DNA of 64,000 bases, from positions 5,252,677 to 5,316,676 of the forward strand of contig JACTVC010000001.1 of the NCBI GenBank assembly GCA_018417955.1, in the 5' to 3' direction. This document shows positions 22,286 to 33,870 of the stretch, in pieces. Within the stretch, counting starts at the first letter, position 1; every line of letters begins with the position of its first letter. The DNA comes from Laccaria trichodermophora. Taxonomy: Eukaryota > Basidiomycota > Agaricomycetes > Agaricales > Hydnangiaceae. The translations under genes and the position numbers were made by a program. Below the pieces are notes generated by a model. It was given only the letters and a program-made list of their open reading frames with translations. It was not told the origin of the DNA and searched no databases.

Positions 22286-24508
22286 CAAAGATTTTAGCAC
22301 TTATCTAGTATTTACACCAGAATAATGTGGCTACTACAATGGCAAAATAAAGTAAATATTGTATTTCTACATAAAAAATTGAAGAGAAAGAGAAAAAATA
22401 ATAGAGGAAATTCAATAAAGCTAGAAAATTAGAAAAATAAAATAAAATAAAAGCAAAAAATCAATGTTAAAAATACTGGGGTACAATATGCAGGGTCTGT
22501 GCACATTTTCCAATATGGTAATCAATATAAATATAGGCAGAAAAATAAATAAATAAATTCAAATAATGTGTGATAATTTTGATATACTGTTTACTTGGTC
22601 TGTGCATATTTCCAAGTATGGTAATTAACGAAAATATAGCTAGAAAAACAGAAGAAAAACAGAAAAATACTGTGCTATCATTGACATACTATGAATATAG
22701 TTTGTGCACATTTTCTGATATAGTAATTGATACAAATATAGGCAGAAAAATGAGAAAATGGACCCATTGTTGACAATATTGGGTATATACATGGCCTGTG
22801 CACATTTGCTGATATAGTAATTAATACAAATATAATTAGAAAAATAAAATAAAAATCATGTGATGTAAATAGATCTTGGTGGACTGTTTACTTGGTCTGT
22901 GCATATTTCAAAATATAGTAAATAATGAAAATATAGCCAGAAAAGTACAGCCAAAAGAGGCAAATAATAGAATATTGTCAGGAATATTGAAATACCATAT
23001 ACATAGTTTATGTGCATTTTCTAATATAGTAATTGATGCAAATATACTGTAAGAATCAGAAAAGAAAAGAGAGAAAACAGGACAGATATACTATTGACTG
23101 TTACTGACAATGTGGGTGCATAGTGGACATGGCCTGTGCATATTTCCAAATAGGGTAATTTGTGCAAATATAGCCAGAAAATCACAATAAAATGACAGTA
23201 ACATTGGGGAAAATGTAGATGGTGATTACTGGTGGTCATAATGTTGCAGGGCTGATTTTGGTGTCCATTTTGCATTTTCAAACGAGAAATATTACTATTT
23301 TACAGCAAAATCATTGATAAAATATGGTAAAAATGAGAAAAAATAGGACTTCTTGTGGGGTACTGTTGTCAAGGTCCAAAATCCATATCTAAAAAATACC
23401 ATTCAACTATTTTTAATAGAGAGATCAGAATTTTGCAGGATTCTAGCCATTTCTGCAGAAATAGGTGGGGCATGGTAAAGTACTGGCAGTCATGATGGTG
23501 GTCAAACAGGAAATTCAATAGGTCATTATAGTCGACAAACACAAATACATGACATATACTTTTACATGAAACATCAGACTCTGACAATCCTCAGAACTCT
23601 CCAGTGCTCAGGAAGATACCTGTATGGGAGTGGGAAAATATAGCTAGCATAGTAAATGTGACAATCCCCAGAACTCTCTCTAGTTTTCAGAAACATAGGT
23701 TTACTGTAGTGAGCAATATGGCTTGCACATCAGCCAAGATTTATCTCTGCATGAATAATAGACAACAGTAATGATTCAGTAGGTATGGCTAGTCTATTAT
23801 AGGCAATTACCAATATGAACTCAATATAAGAGCAGTCAGTAAAAACCTTCATTATCTGATGAAGCAGAATTTAGAGGCTATAACTATATAAAAAATAGCT
23901 GAATACCAATAGATACAGTTGCATGCAATATATAATCTGCTGTTTCTATAACAAAAATACAATATAAAAGTTAAAGGGCAAGTTTAGGACCAAAAATATC
24001 TTTATGATAAATTTTGTAGAAAAGTTGAATCCAGAAGATAAAAGTTTGAATGGTCAGAAATTTTTGAAGTTATTTTTTTGAAACTAGGACCCCAGATACT
24101 CTGTGACACTGGCAGGAAATTTTTTGCCTATGTGACATGGCTAAAACATTTCCGAGCAGTGTGACATGCTCAAAAGATTTTTCAGCAGTGTGACATGACA
24201 AAAGATTTTTCAGCAGTGTGACATAGCTAAAACATTTCTGACCAGTCTGAAACACTTCAAATATTTCCTACCACTCTAACATGCTTCAAATATTTCTGAC
24301 CACTTTCAGATGGCTAGGATATTTTTCAATGCAATATATCAACCCAAATATTTCCAGTCACAATATTGAAGGTCAAACATTTTTGCCCAATGCAATAATA
24401 TATTTTCCTGTAGAGGCAAAAAAATAAATGGCCAAGGAACCTATTAGCCTGGATACATTCTTACATTTTACAAGGCTAATAGCTTGGTCAAGGTGGGTGA
24501 CTGAAGTG

Positions 24509-25560
24509 ATCTGCCTCTTCAATGACTGCAATCTCCTCCTTATCCTCTGAATCATCACCCTGTTCAAGAACAATTTCCTCTCCTTCACTAAAATTCTAAA
24601 CCTCTCCTGCTCAATGAGATCCTGCACCCACATTCTTTGTACCTGCAGAAACTTTGACAACCTTCTCTTGCTTTGGTTTTTTGAAAAAGAGGATATAAAT
24701 ATCTGTGAATGAAATGAGGCTGACTTAATAAAATATTGAGAAATACAGCATCACCTTAGCAATCAAATTTACATGTCAGCCAGACAGCAAAGCTGAGCAT
24801 CTTGTCCCCAGAATGTTGGTATCATACTAGGAACTACCTTTGCTTTGGAATTACAATTTGATGCATTATCCATGCAAAGTAAGAACAGCTTGACAAAAGC
24901 TCAAAAATTGGATAAATAGAGCTTAAAGAAATGCACACCAGTTCAGTAAGACCAAAATGTTCCAAACAATCAGTAACAATATGAGCTAAATACTTTCCAT
25001 CATGTGTTTGTTTGAGGGTAAAAAGTGAGTCAGTTTAAACTAAGATGCTAACCAAGTTATTTATCCATACCATATAAATTCCAGTATTGTGTGATGAACA
25101 GAACCATTCTGATACCAAACCACAACAAGACCAAGATATGATGAGACAATTGGAGAGGTCCAACCATCAAGTACAAGGTGCATAGCACTGTTTAGTGACT
25201 GTTCTTTCATGAGCAACTTGAATTTATTGGAGAAGAAAAAAAACAGTACCATAAAGTAATTCTTGACATGAACTGACATGTCAAGATAAATTTGATTGAG
25301 ATCATGGCTGATTGTATTGGGGCTGTGAGCTGTAGTTCCAGGGCAAAGCATTTGAACCTCCTCCAGATAGTCAGAATCAGAGACCATGTTAAATGGATGT
25401 GTGCTGGTAGAACAGTGCTGTGCCAGTAGAGCTCAATGACCTGCTACAGAAGACATGTATTCATCCCTTTCAGGATATTACTAGTACCTTCCACAGTCTT
25501 TGGACATGGCCAAATACTGCAGGATGCTTATCTGGATGTGACTTGCATCTAAACATATAA
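24509..25560 (-). pseudogene. Decayed hAT transposase, 5' part
   Basis: Reading on the minus strand and hopping frames, successive hAT motifs appear. A BED-type finger end, CKSHPDKHPAVFGHV and GTSNILKGMNTC, is at 25,560-25,450. The pre-catalytic region ISHDLNQIYLDMSVHVKNYF and MHLVLDGWTSPIVSSYLG are at 25,310-25,140, and HDGKYLAHIVTDCLEHFGL is at about 24,990-24,930. CMDNASNCNSKA, with the catalytic Asp, is near 24,880-24,850, followed by IPTFWGQDAQLCCLADM and an acidic run. Many stops and shifts break it. It is cut at 24,509 by the palindromic element and resumes at 18,073. Function in an intact copy: transposition of hAT elements. Confidence 0.8.
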
Positions 25561-27030
25561 GAGAGAGAGAGGCTCTCTCTTGGATCCAAAATTACACTGG
25601 AGGGAGACTGAATAATGGTTGTATGGATCAGAACACCACATTGTCTTTGCAGCAGCTACACAAAAGAATTTACACTTTTTTTTGAAGTTAAAATGCCAAG
25701 GACTCACCAATTATGTCCTCATCTAACAACTCCCAGACCTCCAAGTCACTCTGTTTATTGGTTCCTGGTCCATATTATCAGTGATACTAGTACTGGAGGA
25801 GCTGAAATATCCTTATCTAAACTGTTTGTGTGGTCATCAGATGGTAAATTGATTTTTTCTGGTGAAGAGCTTGGATGATGGCTGTGAGTGATGGGCAGGT
25901 TATGATTTGGACCCCTTCCACAAGCAGCAGGGACAGAGAGTTGTTGTGATGGCATAGTGTTGTGAGGGCAAGAGGCAAAAGGAGCTGAGGGTGCGGATAA
26001 CACTCTTATCTATTCAGAGCAGGCATGCTCAAAATATCTCAAAGAGGTCTAATATATATATAATTTACCCAAGATACCTGCAGATAGTCCAGGTAGTTAC
26101 CCCAATCCATCAATTGTCTTCAAATGTGGGTTGATTTCAGGTTTACCCAGGATTAGCATATCCATGACAGTCCCTAACACAACCCTTTGTTCCCTCAAGC
26201 ATAGGACCCATCTGCTCTATGGGGGCTTCTGCATGTTACTCCCCTCATCACCTGTATACCACTCAACCCTTACATTCTGCTGCATCCCAGTCATGATGTT
26301 CCACAGTCTACACATGCCCTGTATACTACTCACTGACTAATCCTATGCTGACATGCCTTGCAGGGGAGAGTGCCCCATTCCCTATTCCAACATACCAGGT
26401 AGTAGAGGAATACCCTGATGTTCATCAGCACTTTCCCAGCAAATGGCAGCAGTACTATCCCAGGATACTTGGCATGGTGGTGAATTTTTTTGTAGTGTAT
26501 TAGTAAACTTTGTAGTCTAAGTTCAACTTTTGTAGTCTTTCATAGTCCAAATTCCACCACAATTGGTGCTCCCTTGGGTGCATCTTATGTAGTCATGACC
26601 TAGAACAACTAACTTTCATAAATCATCAAGGTTTTGTATACAGAGAGATGGGGGCATGTCGTTTGTAACTTAGCATCCACCACATGGAGGTGTACCAATG
26701 GAGAGTATTACTACTCAGGCAAGATTTTACCACTCTGTGCACAATGGTCATCACAATCTGAAACAATCCTCTGCCACTTGCTGCAAGGTACAAACTTATT
26801 ATTGGATCTTGAGGCATTGTTCCATATTGCAGGTTCTGTTCCATATTGTTGCAAGAAACCTCTGGATGAGTGGCAGAAGGATGTGGAAGACACAATCAGG
26901 AAAATTCCACCATTTCAGATGTTCATTCATAGATAATGAATGGTCATGTACAATATTACTACACACCTATTTACATACATGCCATATCTTCTATGAATTT
27001 TTTGTTTATGCTAAACCTTCATTCTTTCAC
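25561..27030. other. Unassigned
   Basis: 25,755-26,003 on the minus strand is open (82 codons, Ser/Pro-rich) and lies where the disordered N-terminus of the hAT gene would be, but it cannot be assigned. 26,634-26,936 (+) is open without recognisable features. No repeats stand out. Confidence 0.3.
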
Positions 27031-27620
27031 TATGGGTTCATCTTGGACAAACTTGGTGGCCTGCTGTACGAGACTTTTTCAAGCTACTACAAGTCTGTTC
27101 ATCCAGGACAAATAATGCATTGCAGGTAGTGTGTATCTGAATATAAGAACCCTTATCAGTCATTTCACATGGTAGCCTGTGGTGTGACTGACCTCAAAGC
27201 TGCTACAAGCATGTTCATCCAGGACAAACAATCCATTGTGGCCAATGCATATAATAAAATGAATTATTTCACACAATGTGACATATTTATTTTTTGTACC
27301 CATGTGTCAACCACAATAAACTTGTTCATCCTGGACAAACACACCTGTAGCATAAATAAAGTCTCACACCACAGAATATTGATATGACTTATCTATTGCA
27401 GTGTTTGTCCTGGACAAACACACCTTGAACAAGATATCATGCTGAAGGGTACCACAGGAAATAAGTAATGCTAGTTATTTATTATATGTATGCCTACAAT
27501 CCACTGTTTGTCCCAGATGAACACACCTGTAAGCAAGTCACATAAGTTATTTGACATGCCAGCCTGTGGCATAAGATTTATTTCAAGCTGTTTCAGCTGT
27601 ATTTGTCCAGCACAAACAAC
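27031..27620. repeat. Array of seven palindromic GTTTGTCCWGGACAAAC motifs
   Basis: Versions of the near-palindrome TGTTTGTCCTGGACAAACA occur at about 27,035, 27,097, 27,213, 27,324, 27,403 (best match), 27,505 and 27,602, 60-115 bp apart. The sequence between is not obviously repeated, so the motif itself looks conserved. Subterminal binding sites of a DNA transposon or a transcription-factor array are both possible. Confidence 0.6.
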
Positions 27621-28147
27621 TGTGGTATAGGTGACATGTGAGTACATGCAATCAAGAGTTCACCTAAATTGTTTCATGGTATAACTTCAATTGGTGAATA
27701 TTTTGTGGCCACCTTCTTGAGAGTGGTCTTTATATTACTAGCCATTGGAACGAGACAAGGTGCCGTTGACTGACTTTCTGCTGGGTTGATTGTGGCTGGG
27801 TTGTCATTTGAAAGGTACAGTAAAACCTTCCCCAAAATTTCATGAGAGTCATTGGCATCCTTGTCTGCATCAATGAATCAGCCATATTGGCCTTATTCCC
27901 ATGTGCACGACCACGTAAAACACCCCCTAAGCTTATAATTAAAACACTTAAATATAATGTTATTATTTCGACATTTAAGGTGACCTCTGATAGCATTTAC
28001 CATTTTGGGATGGATTCTTTGCCAATAATTGGTCCATAATTCTGTGAGTTTTGAACCAAATGCTACATACATAGACACATTGAAAACAACTGAAACGCTG
28101 CTTTGCAGCACAAAAAAGAACATAAAACACAAACATGTTTTGCAAAG
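27621..28147. other. Unassigned
   Basis: A minus-strand frame at 27,730-27,996 (88 codons) has no family I recognise. No RNA gene or repeat is visible. Confidence 0.3.
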
Positions 28148-28306
28148 GATACTTTATCTTCTTTGTTGAGATGGATTCTGGATGGAGGCTACAAGGACTC
28201 CAGATGGACTCCATGTGGATCTTAGATGAAATTGTAGGTTGAGATCTGTTCCATCTGGAGTCCATCTGGAGTCCATCTGGAATCTGTGGGGGAGGGTAAA
28301 GTACAT
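28148..28306. mobile_element. Short KDZ-type TIR remnant inserted in KDZ copy B
   Basis: The right TIR at 28,288-28,306 includes GGGGGAGGGTAAAGTAC. GGAGTCCATCTGG subterminal repeats precede it, and a much diverged left end (ATACTTTATCTTC) may lie at 28,148. The right junction falls inside the CxC6 region of KDZ copy B, after KCHV. No TSD could be shown, and the transposase does not resume on the left, so sequence has been lost. Confidence 0.55.
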
Positions 28307-29551
28307 GACACTTTGTTCCATATTCAGCTTCATGCACAGGACAAAATATGTGCAATCACCATATGCACAATAAGTTGGTCCCATTACAATTCCATCTACA
28401 ACTACCATCTTAACAGGTGCATGATCAACATCCATAGGCTCATCATCTGAGTCCTCCTGCACACAAGATGCAAGCTCTCTTGCTCTTGCAGCATCTTGTG
28501 CAGCATCTGCTGCCCTTCTCCAGTCAGAGAAGGTACAACTCTGTTCTCATCTCTACCAACTAAGGCAGCAGGATCATCACCAGTGAGAAAATCAGCTTTC
28601 TTTTTGTATTTTTGGGTACACTCAGAACAGGAGTGTTGACCTGCAGGAAGAATTATTCCATTTGCTCCCAGTTTACTGAATGCCTCACTAGTTACCTCAT
28701 CAATGGACAGTCCATCTTTAAGAATCAAGGTCTGATCTGATACATCTGCTATTGTTTGTATAGACTCCTGAACAAATGCCTGCCAGACTTGATGATGTGA
28801 GATCTTTATTGGTTTGCCCTTACATAATTCTCCAAATGTGTTATTCCAAAAGTCAGTGTAGGCATTTGCAGATGCATGAAAATTATACATTGCATTTAAA
28901 ACAGCTGATGAAAAAATATGATCAACCCAAAGATTCTGGCCCACTTTAAAGTATACAGCAGAGTTCAAGTACACTTGATCAAATGACCCAGTCTGTCCAA
29001 CTACTCGTTCATGATCAGCAGAATATGGTCTGACATTTTGGGCAAAGGCATGTCATTGTTTCACATTCAACTGCATCAGGGCATATCATAATAACAGGCT
29101 TGAGCTCATCATGGGATATAGGTTTCATTTTCTCTTTGAACTTTCCATCCTTGTCAATGGGATGTAACTGAAACATTTTTGCAAAAAGGTCAAGCTTATT
29201 TCCCAATGCTACAAACACCTGATCTTCATTCATTCCCCCTTTGTTTTCAGACTTTTTGAACAATCTGTCTTTCTTATTGCCCATTTGATCAGTTAAAGCC
29301 CTAATTAACCCTGTGATCCAGCCAGTGGTCTGAGTCCTTTGCTCTCCTGGATACTTTGAAATTTGTTGTCTTGCATGTAAGCTCAGAAGTGTTGTGTTGT
29401 TAGGCATGGTAGACAGTACTGACAGCACAGTTGATAGTGAAATTTTGGAGCTAAAGTTGGATGCAACAAATTCACTGAAGACCGAAAATGGGATATCAGG
29501 GAATGGAGACTGAGTTTGTTGGGCATTAACTGTTGGAAGCATGCTGAACAT
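28305..29551 (-). pseudogene. CxC5/CxC6-type KDZ transposase, copy B (3' truncated)
   Basis: Translation on the minus strand gives an N-terminus with FPDIPFSVFSEFVASNF and TGWITGLIRALTDQMGNKKD. A CxC5-like cluster follows (ICPDAVECETMTCLCPKC, near 29,020-29,080), then SADHERV, VYLNSAVYFKVGQNLWVDH and SCSECTQKYKKKADFLTGDD. The beginning of the CxC6-like cluster (KMVVVDGIVMGP, CAYGDC, IFCPVH, YGTKCHV) ends at 28,305. A one-base shift lies at about 29,015 between CPKCQT and YSADHERV, another near 28,500. The KDZ catalytic domain is missing because a TIR remnant abuts the gene. With copy D this gives the N-terminal half that copies A and C lack. ORF-A lies just upstream in the same orientation. 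Confidence 0.87.
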
Positions 29552-29714
29552 GGCCAGAATTCCAAAAATTGGGTCTATATAACCCAGTACACCACAGAGA
29601 ACCCAGAAAAAGCCAATACTATCAGAGTTTGTCTAAATTGAAAAAGATGTCAAATTGTACTAAAACTACTTACTTCCTGTCCTTCTTTGAAGTTTTACTT
29701 CCTCCTTTCGCCTT
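29552..29714. other. Spacer between ORF-A and KDZ copy B
   Basis: About 160 bp separate the two minus-strand genes; a comparable gap (63,068-63,202) separates them in copy D. Confidence 0.5.
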
Positions 29715-30764
29715 CTACTTTCCCTTTACATTCTTTCCAGCATCACTCTCTTCATCAGCAGAATTCCCACCCTGAGCCCTCTTTCCTTTACTAGACTTCT
29801 TCTTACTCTCTGGCTCACTCTCCTCAGAAGAACTCTGTTTCTTGGCCTTTTTCCTCTTATCTTTCTTTCCCCCCTTTCCTTTCTCCTTCTTGTCCTTGTC
29901 CTCCTCCACATCAGCACCCAGAGAAGATTTCTGCCCAGTAAGCCATTTTTTTAGATCTGCAAAGGTATAGGAGGTTTTCTGGAAACCCCAGACATCCACA
30001 CTAGAGGAGCTGTCCTCTCCATCCTCCAGCCACTCAACCATGTCTGGATACTTGGAGATGTTGGAAAAGAGTGCAACATAGTACTGATGCCACATAGACT
30101 TTGAGATGAAAATAATATCTGTAGCAGTTGGCTGAGGCCAGCTAGTAGGCCATGCTCCAGTAGCCTTTAATTTATTATATTGCAGGCTTTATATCTCTCA
30201 TATGCAGAGTAAGGGAAACTTTCCCCTCTTGGTTCATCAAATGGGGTGAGACCTTAAGTATAGTAGCAAGCTCCAGCTTATAAGCTGCTACAAGATTCTT
30301 AGACTTTCTAGATGTCTCAACAGCCAAGTTAGAAGTAGCAGACGTAGAGCCAGATAGAGCAACAGAGACTGATCACGATGCAGACACAGATCTAGAGTGA
30401 GAGACGGAGTGAGAGACAGTGCCAGAAGCAGAGGTGGCTTCTAGACCAAAAGAGCTCTAGAAAAGACATTAGTGGAGAACTCACATGCTTGAATAAAGCT
30501 ACATACAACCAGAATCGACAAAATATACTTTCCCTTTTCCTTATTATACACCCATTTCACATCTTCATTCTGTTCCAGAGCAAATTCATAAGGCCCTATA
30601 AGATACCAAATACCATCAACATCATCCCAAGTTAACAAAGTGACATTGGAGTCTAGCAATATATTAATAAAAATTAACCATTGAGCATTAACTCCCACCT
30701 GCAACCTCAGGACAACATTTAATAAGGTTTCGAAGTACTGGCTGAAAAGTAGCAGTAACAGCAT
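29715..30764 (-). pseudogene. ORF-A of the KDZ TIR element, copy B, 3' part
   Basis: This is a gene of unknown function found upstream of KDZ in copies B and D. Two open segments are visible on the minus strand. 30,764-30,441 contains TWDDVDGIWYLIGPYEFALE, matching WSIMGCYNIVVEDDEEAIW of copy D. 30,095-29,715 contains YPDMVEWLEDGE, VDVWGFQ and TFADLKKWL, matching the VWVPNILNF/FYGDLKG part of copy D, and ends in a long Lys/Ser/Glu-rich tail. The lysine-rich tail suggests a nuclear or nucleic-acid-binding protein, but no domain is recognised. The 5' part lies at 34,605-35,329, displaced by the nested element 31,212-34,516. Whether 30,096-30,440 is intron or decayed exon is unclear. Confidence 0.65.
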
Positions 30765-31203
30765 AATTAAAACCCATAGATATTTTCATGGAGCCAAGGG
30801 TCAAGTTCACCAGGTCCTCATGTGAATTATAGAGAACCACTTGAAAAATACTCAGCAAATCTAGCACACACTTGGGAAAAATTTACCTGTCATGCATGAT
30901 GCACCTTGTAAGTTATCCCAAGGTGGACTATTGGGTGGGCTGGTCAGTTCAAAACTTCATAAAAAAATCATAATCAATTCTACCTACCTGCATCACCATG
31001 AGGTGCATTCAAGTCTTAATCTACTTACCTTCTATGTTGGGCACTAGAGCCATGGGAGGGGGGCCATGAGGATGGTATATATGCATACATAATATAATTT
31101 ACTTACCTCTGGGGCAATGTTGTTGGGGGCAACATTTTTGTTGATGCGCATGTCCATATTGAGGGTGTTGGGGGCACTATTGGTGCACATGTCCATTTCG
31201 AGG
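30765..31203. other. ORF-A interior, low-complexity, left of the nested insertion
   Basis: The segment 31,110-31,210 repeats GTTGGGGGCA and GCGCATGTCCAT units also found at 34,517-34,690. The two are the halves of one array split by the nested element. 30,765-31,040 holds nothing recognisable. Confidence 0.5.
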
Positions 31204-31280
31204 GTGTTGGGCAATACTTTACCATCCCCCACGCAATCCACATGGACTCCACTATATACTGGACCATTATAACAATATTC

Positions 31281-31478
31281 ACAAAACTGGACTCCACTGG
31301 ACTCCCAACACAAAACTGGACTGGACTGGACAAACTGGACTCCACTGGACTTTCCCAACACAAAACTGGACTGGACTGGATTGGACTGGACTGGACTGGA
31401 CTGGACTGGACTGGACTGCAAATCACAAATCTGGACTCCACTGGACTCTCCCAACACAAAACTGGACTGGACTGGACT
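31281..31478 (+). repeat. GGACT pentamer-rich subterminal array
   Basis: Long runs of ACTGGACTGGACTGG alternate with CTCCACTGGACT and CCCAACACAAAACTGG units next to the left TIR of the 31,212-34,516 element. This is the subterminal zone, expanded more than in any other member here. Confidence 0.85.
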
Positions 31479-32359
31479 GCCACAGACCTAAGTTAATTCA
31501 GAATTCCTGAACTTAGATCTCAAAACAAAAAATAAAATTGAAATATATTTATTAATTAAATTAATTAATTTTACTAGATTCTATGTTACAGAGAGGGGGA
31601 GGGAGAAGGAAAAGAAAGGGGAGAGGGAAGAAGGGGGAAGGGAGGGGGAGGGAGTGGTGTCAGGAAGGGAAAGGGAGGGGGGAGGGAGCAAGGAAGGGGG
31701 AAGGGAAAGGGAGGGGGGAAGAGAGGAATGGAGGGGGAGGGAGCAAGGAAAGGGGGAGGGGGGAAAGGGGGGAGAGAGTGGAGAGCAGAGGGAGTGGTGA
31801 AGAGAGGAGGTAGTGATGGGGGGAGAGAGTGGAGGGGAGGGGGTGGTGCTGCTGGGCCTTCATCGCCGTTCTGCGTTGGCGTTGGCAGTGGTGGGCGCTG
31901 TCGCATATCATCGTACTCGTGTGTTGTCATTGTTGTCACGTGTTGTCGTTGTCGTTGTCACATGCCACTGCTGGTCCCTCATCGCCGTTCCGCGTTGGCA
32001 GTGGTGGGCGCTCATTCGTTGTTGTCGCGTGTCGTTCGTTGTTGTCGTGTATTGTTGTGCTCATGTGTTGTTGTTGTTGCGTGTCGTCATTCTCACACAT
32101 CGTTGTTGTTGTTGCATCGTTGTTGTCGCATGTTGTTGTGCTCACGTGTCATCGTCGTCATCGTTCTCACACATCGTCATCCTCGTCGTTGTCGCGTGCT
32201 GCTGGCACCTGTCATGGTGAGAACTGGGCATTGGGGTGGTGGGCATATGTACCCTTGGCCCATGATGTTGCCACGCCATGGGCGTTGTCCCTCGTTCTTG
32301 GCCTGTCATTCTGCATTGGCATGGGCGTTGATATGGGTGAAATGTATTCAACCATATAA

Positions 32360-33870
32360 AATCCGATTTTCGCGATTTTACCGTTAAAAGGTCTTCTCTG
32401 TAACTACACTATGTACAGTTTGCAATGATAGAGAGTCTTTGAACATACCCGGTTCAGTAGACTAAAAGTGCACATGCGTCGAGTCTGAACATAGGACAAA
32501 GGCCTTGGAGCTAGCAGCAGTATGCGCCGTGACATTATACTTGGAGCCTATCTAAGATTCACCCACCATGAAATAGAGTACAAAGAGACTCTAGAGTAAA
32601 CCACCCAACACAGAGACAAGATTGCATTACTACCAAGGGTTTAGAAACAAGTAATGGATTTTATATGGAAAAACTCGGTCTTTTATCTTGCGATAAAACT
32701 ACCAAGACTTTGAAGGATAAACTACATGTGGGCATTATGAAATAATGTTCTACCACTAGAAAGACTATACTATGTGAAGATAGTATACGTACAAAGACCA
32801 AGCGTGGCTTGTGGCCATGTAAAGAGTCAAGTACAGCAATTCCAGTGTACGCATCAAAGAGCGATGCGTCGCAACGTCCAATACGCATAAAGCGCACACC
32901 TGGAGCTACATTATGTAATCCATCCTAGAGACATTTGAAAACATCTTTGGAGTGTCTTCCAACCTCCATAATGGACAGACAGAGCCAAGACAAGGCATTT
33001 TAATTAAAAACCCGGAAATAAATGGAAACCGAAGGCTAATGGCAACGCGTACGCATGCACATCAATGCATCAGGAAACGTTAATCATTATTGATGCCAAC
33101 TGTCAAACCGGTACACCGGGCCATAGAAAAGAAACATGCGGAATCACGCCAAGCTAAGAATAGCACACTGGCTAAACTCCGCGCACGCATCAAATATTGA
33201 TGTGCTTGAAAATGAAAGAGGCAACACTACAAAACTGTAGTGTCCCACCAGAGAAAGACTACAAAATATACCATACGTTCAGTATAAGCCATTTGTAATT
33301 CAGGCTGATATAAAACCATAGAAAAACACATGTAAAAGTGTAGATAGGAGTTTTGGAGTATAAAAAGGGCGCACTGGCAGGTCAAACGGAAGGAAATCGT
33401 CCCCCATTGACCAGCTAGTTGCACTCCAAGTAGAGACTTAGGAGGTGGATAGTTGTAATCAATTAAAGGAGTTTTCTTTGTGGTCAGAAAAAGTACAGTG
33501 TGAACAAAGCCAGCGTGCTTGGGAGTCAACTTACTTGGAGACTTGAATAAGAGGTTTTTAAGCACAGTATCATTTAGACGAGGCAGCATACTCGTACAAT
33601 TTGTTTTGGAGCGTAGTGACATAATAAAAAGCTCAAGGGAGTTATAAAAGTCCGATAAATTCGTGTTTCGTGTCAATTAATGAAACTGTGATTCAAGAAC
33701 TTTACATTTGAGAAACCAGGTTCCCTGAAAAACATACTTTGTTCAATTGAACTATTCTCATACCACACCCAATAATAAAACCCTGTTTTATTACGAAAAC
33801 TATTGAGACTTAACCTAAGAAGACAAAAGAGGTATTTCTTAATACCAAAGGCCCTCAAACTCTTGCACCG
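32360..33870. other. 1.5 kb of unrecognised sequence inside a minisatellite
   Basis: The stretch differs in texture from the element around it: complex sequence with a minus-strand frame at 33,227-33,676 (149 codons) and others at 32,661-32,897 and 33,673-33,858. No domain is recognised, and no TIR or TSD was found. A (TG)n run at about 33,876-33,905 follows it. It is probably an insertion of another element, now decayed. Confidence 0.4.

Larger units (their letters stand above)
19672..23485. other. Pair of KDZ-type TIR termini inside the palindrome arms
   Basis: 19,672-19,690 reads TGGTACTTTACTGTGCCCC and 23,467-23,485 reads, on the minus strand, CAGTACTTTACCATGCCCC, both facing outward like the 19-bp TIRs of the other family. 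Flanks do not match (TCTTCTGC, GCAGTCAT), but the arms beyond are themselves inverted copies. An insertion of such an element before the arm was inverted and duplicated would explain this. Confidence 0.6.
18065..24517. mobile_element. 6.4-kb near-palindromic element with giant-KDZ termini
   Basis: The element is 18,074-24,508. It starts ACTTCAGTCACCCACCTTG and ends with the inverse, CTGAAGTG. The flanks ATCTGCCTC (18,065-18,073 and 24,509-24,517) form an 8-9 bp TSD. Nearly the whole element is an inverted repeat: left arm about 18,074-20,880, right arm about 21,850-24,508, with different internal lengths. No transposase or other gene is visible. It interrupts a hAT gene in frame. The same ACTTCAGTCACCC terminus bounds the 22-kb KDZ element at 37 kb, so it is best read as a non-autonomous member mobilised by that KDZ enzyme (inference). 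Confidence 0.87.

Noticed and set aside
18065..24517. Assembly artefact (false inverted duplication) as the cause of the palindrome
   Set aside because: The arms differ in repeat number and by many substitutions, and the outer flanks form a TSD in a hAT reading frame; a false join would give identical arms and no TSD.
28148..28306. Full TIR element with TSD inside KDZ copy B
   Set aside because: Only the right end is convincing; the left end is very diverged, flanks do not match and the gene does not resume, so it is listed as a remnant only.
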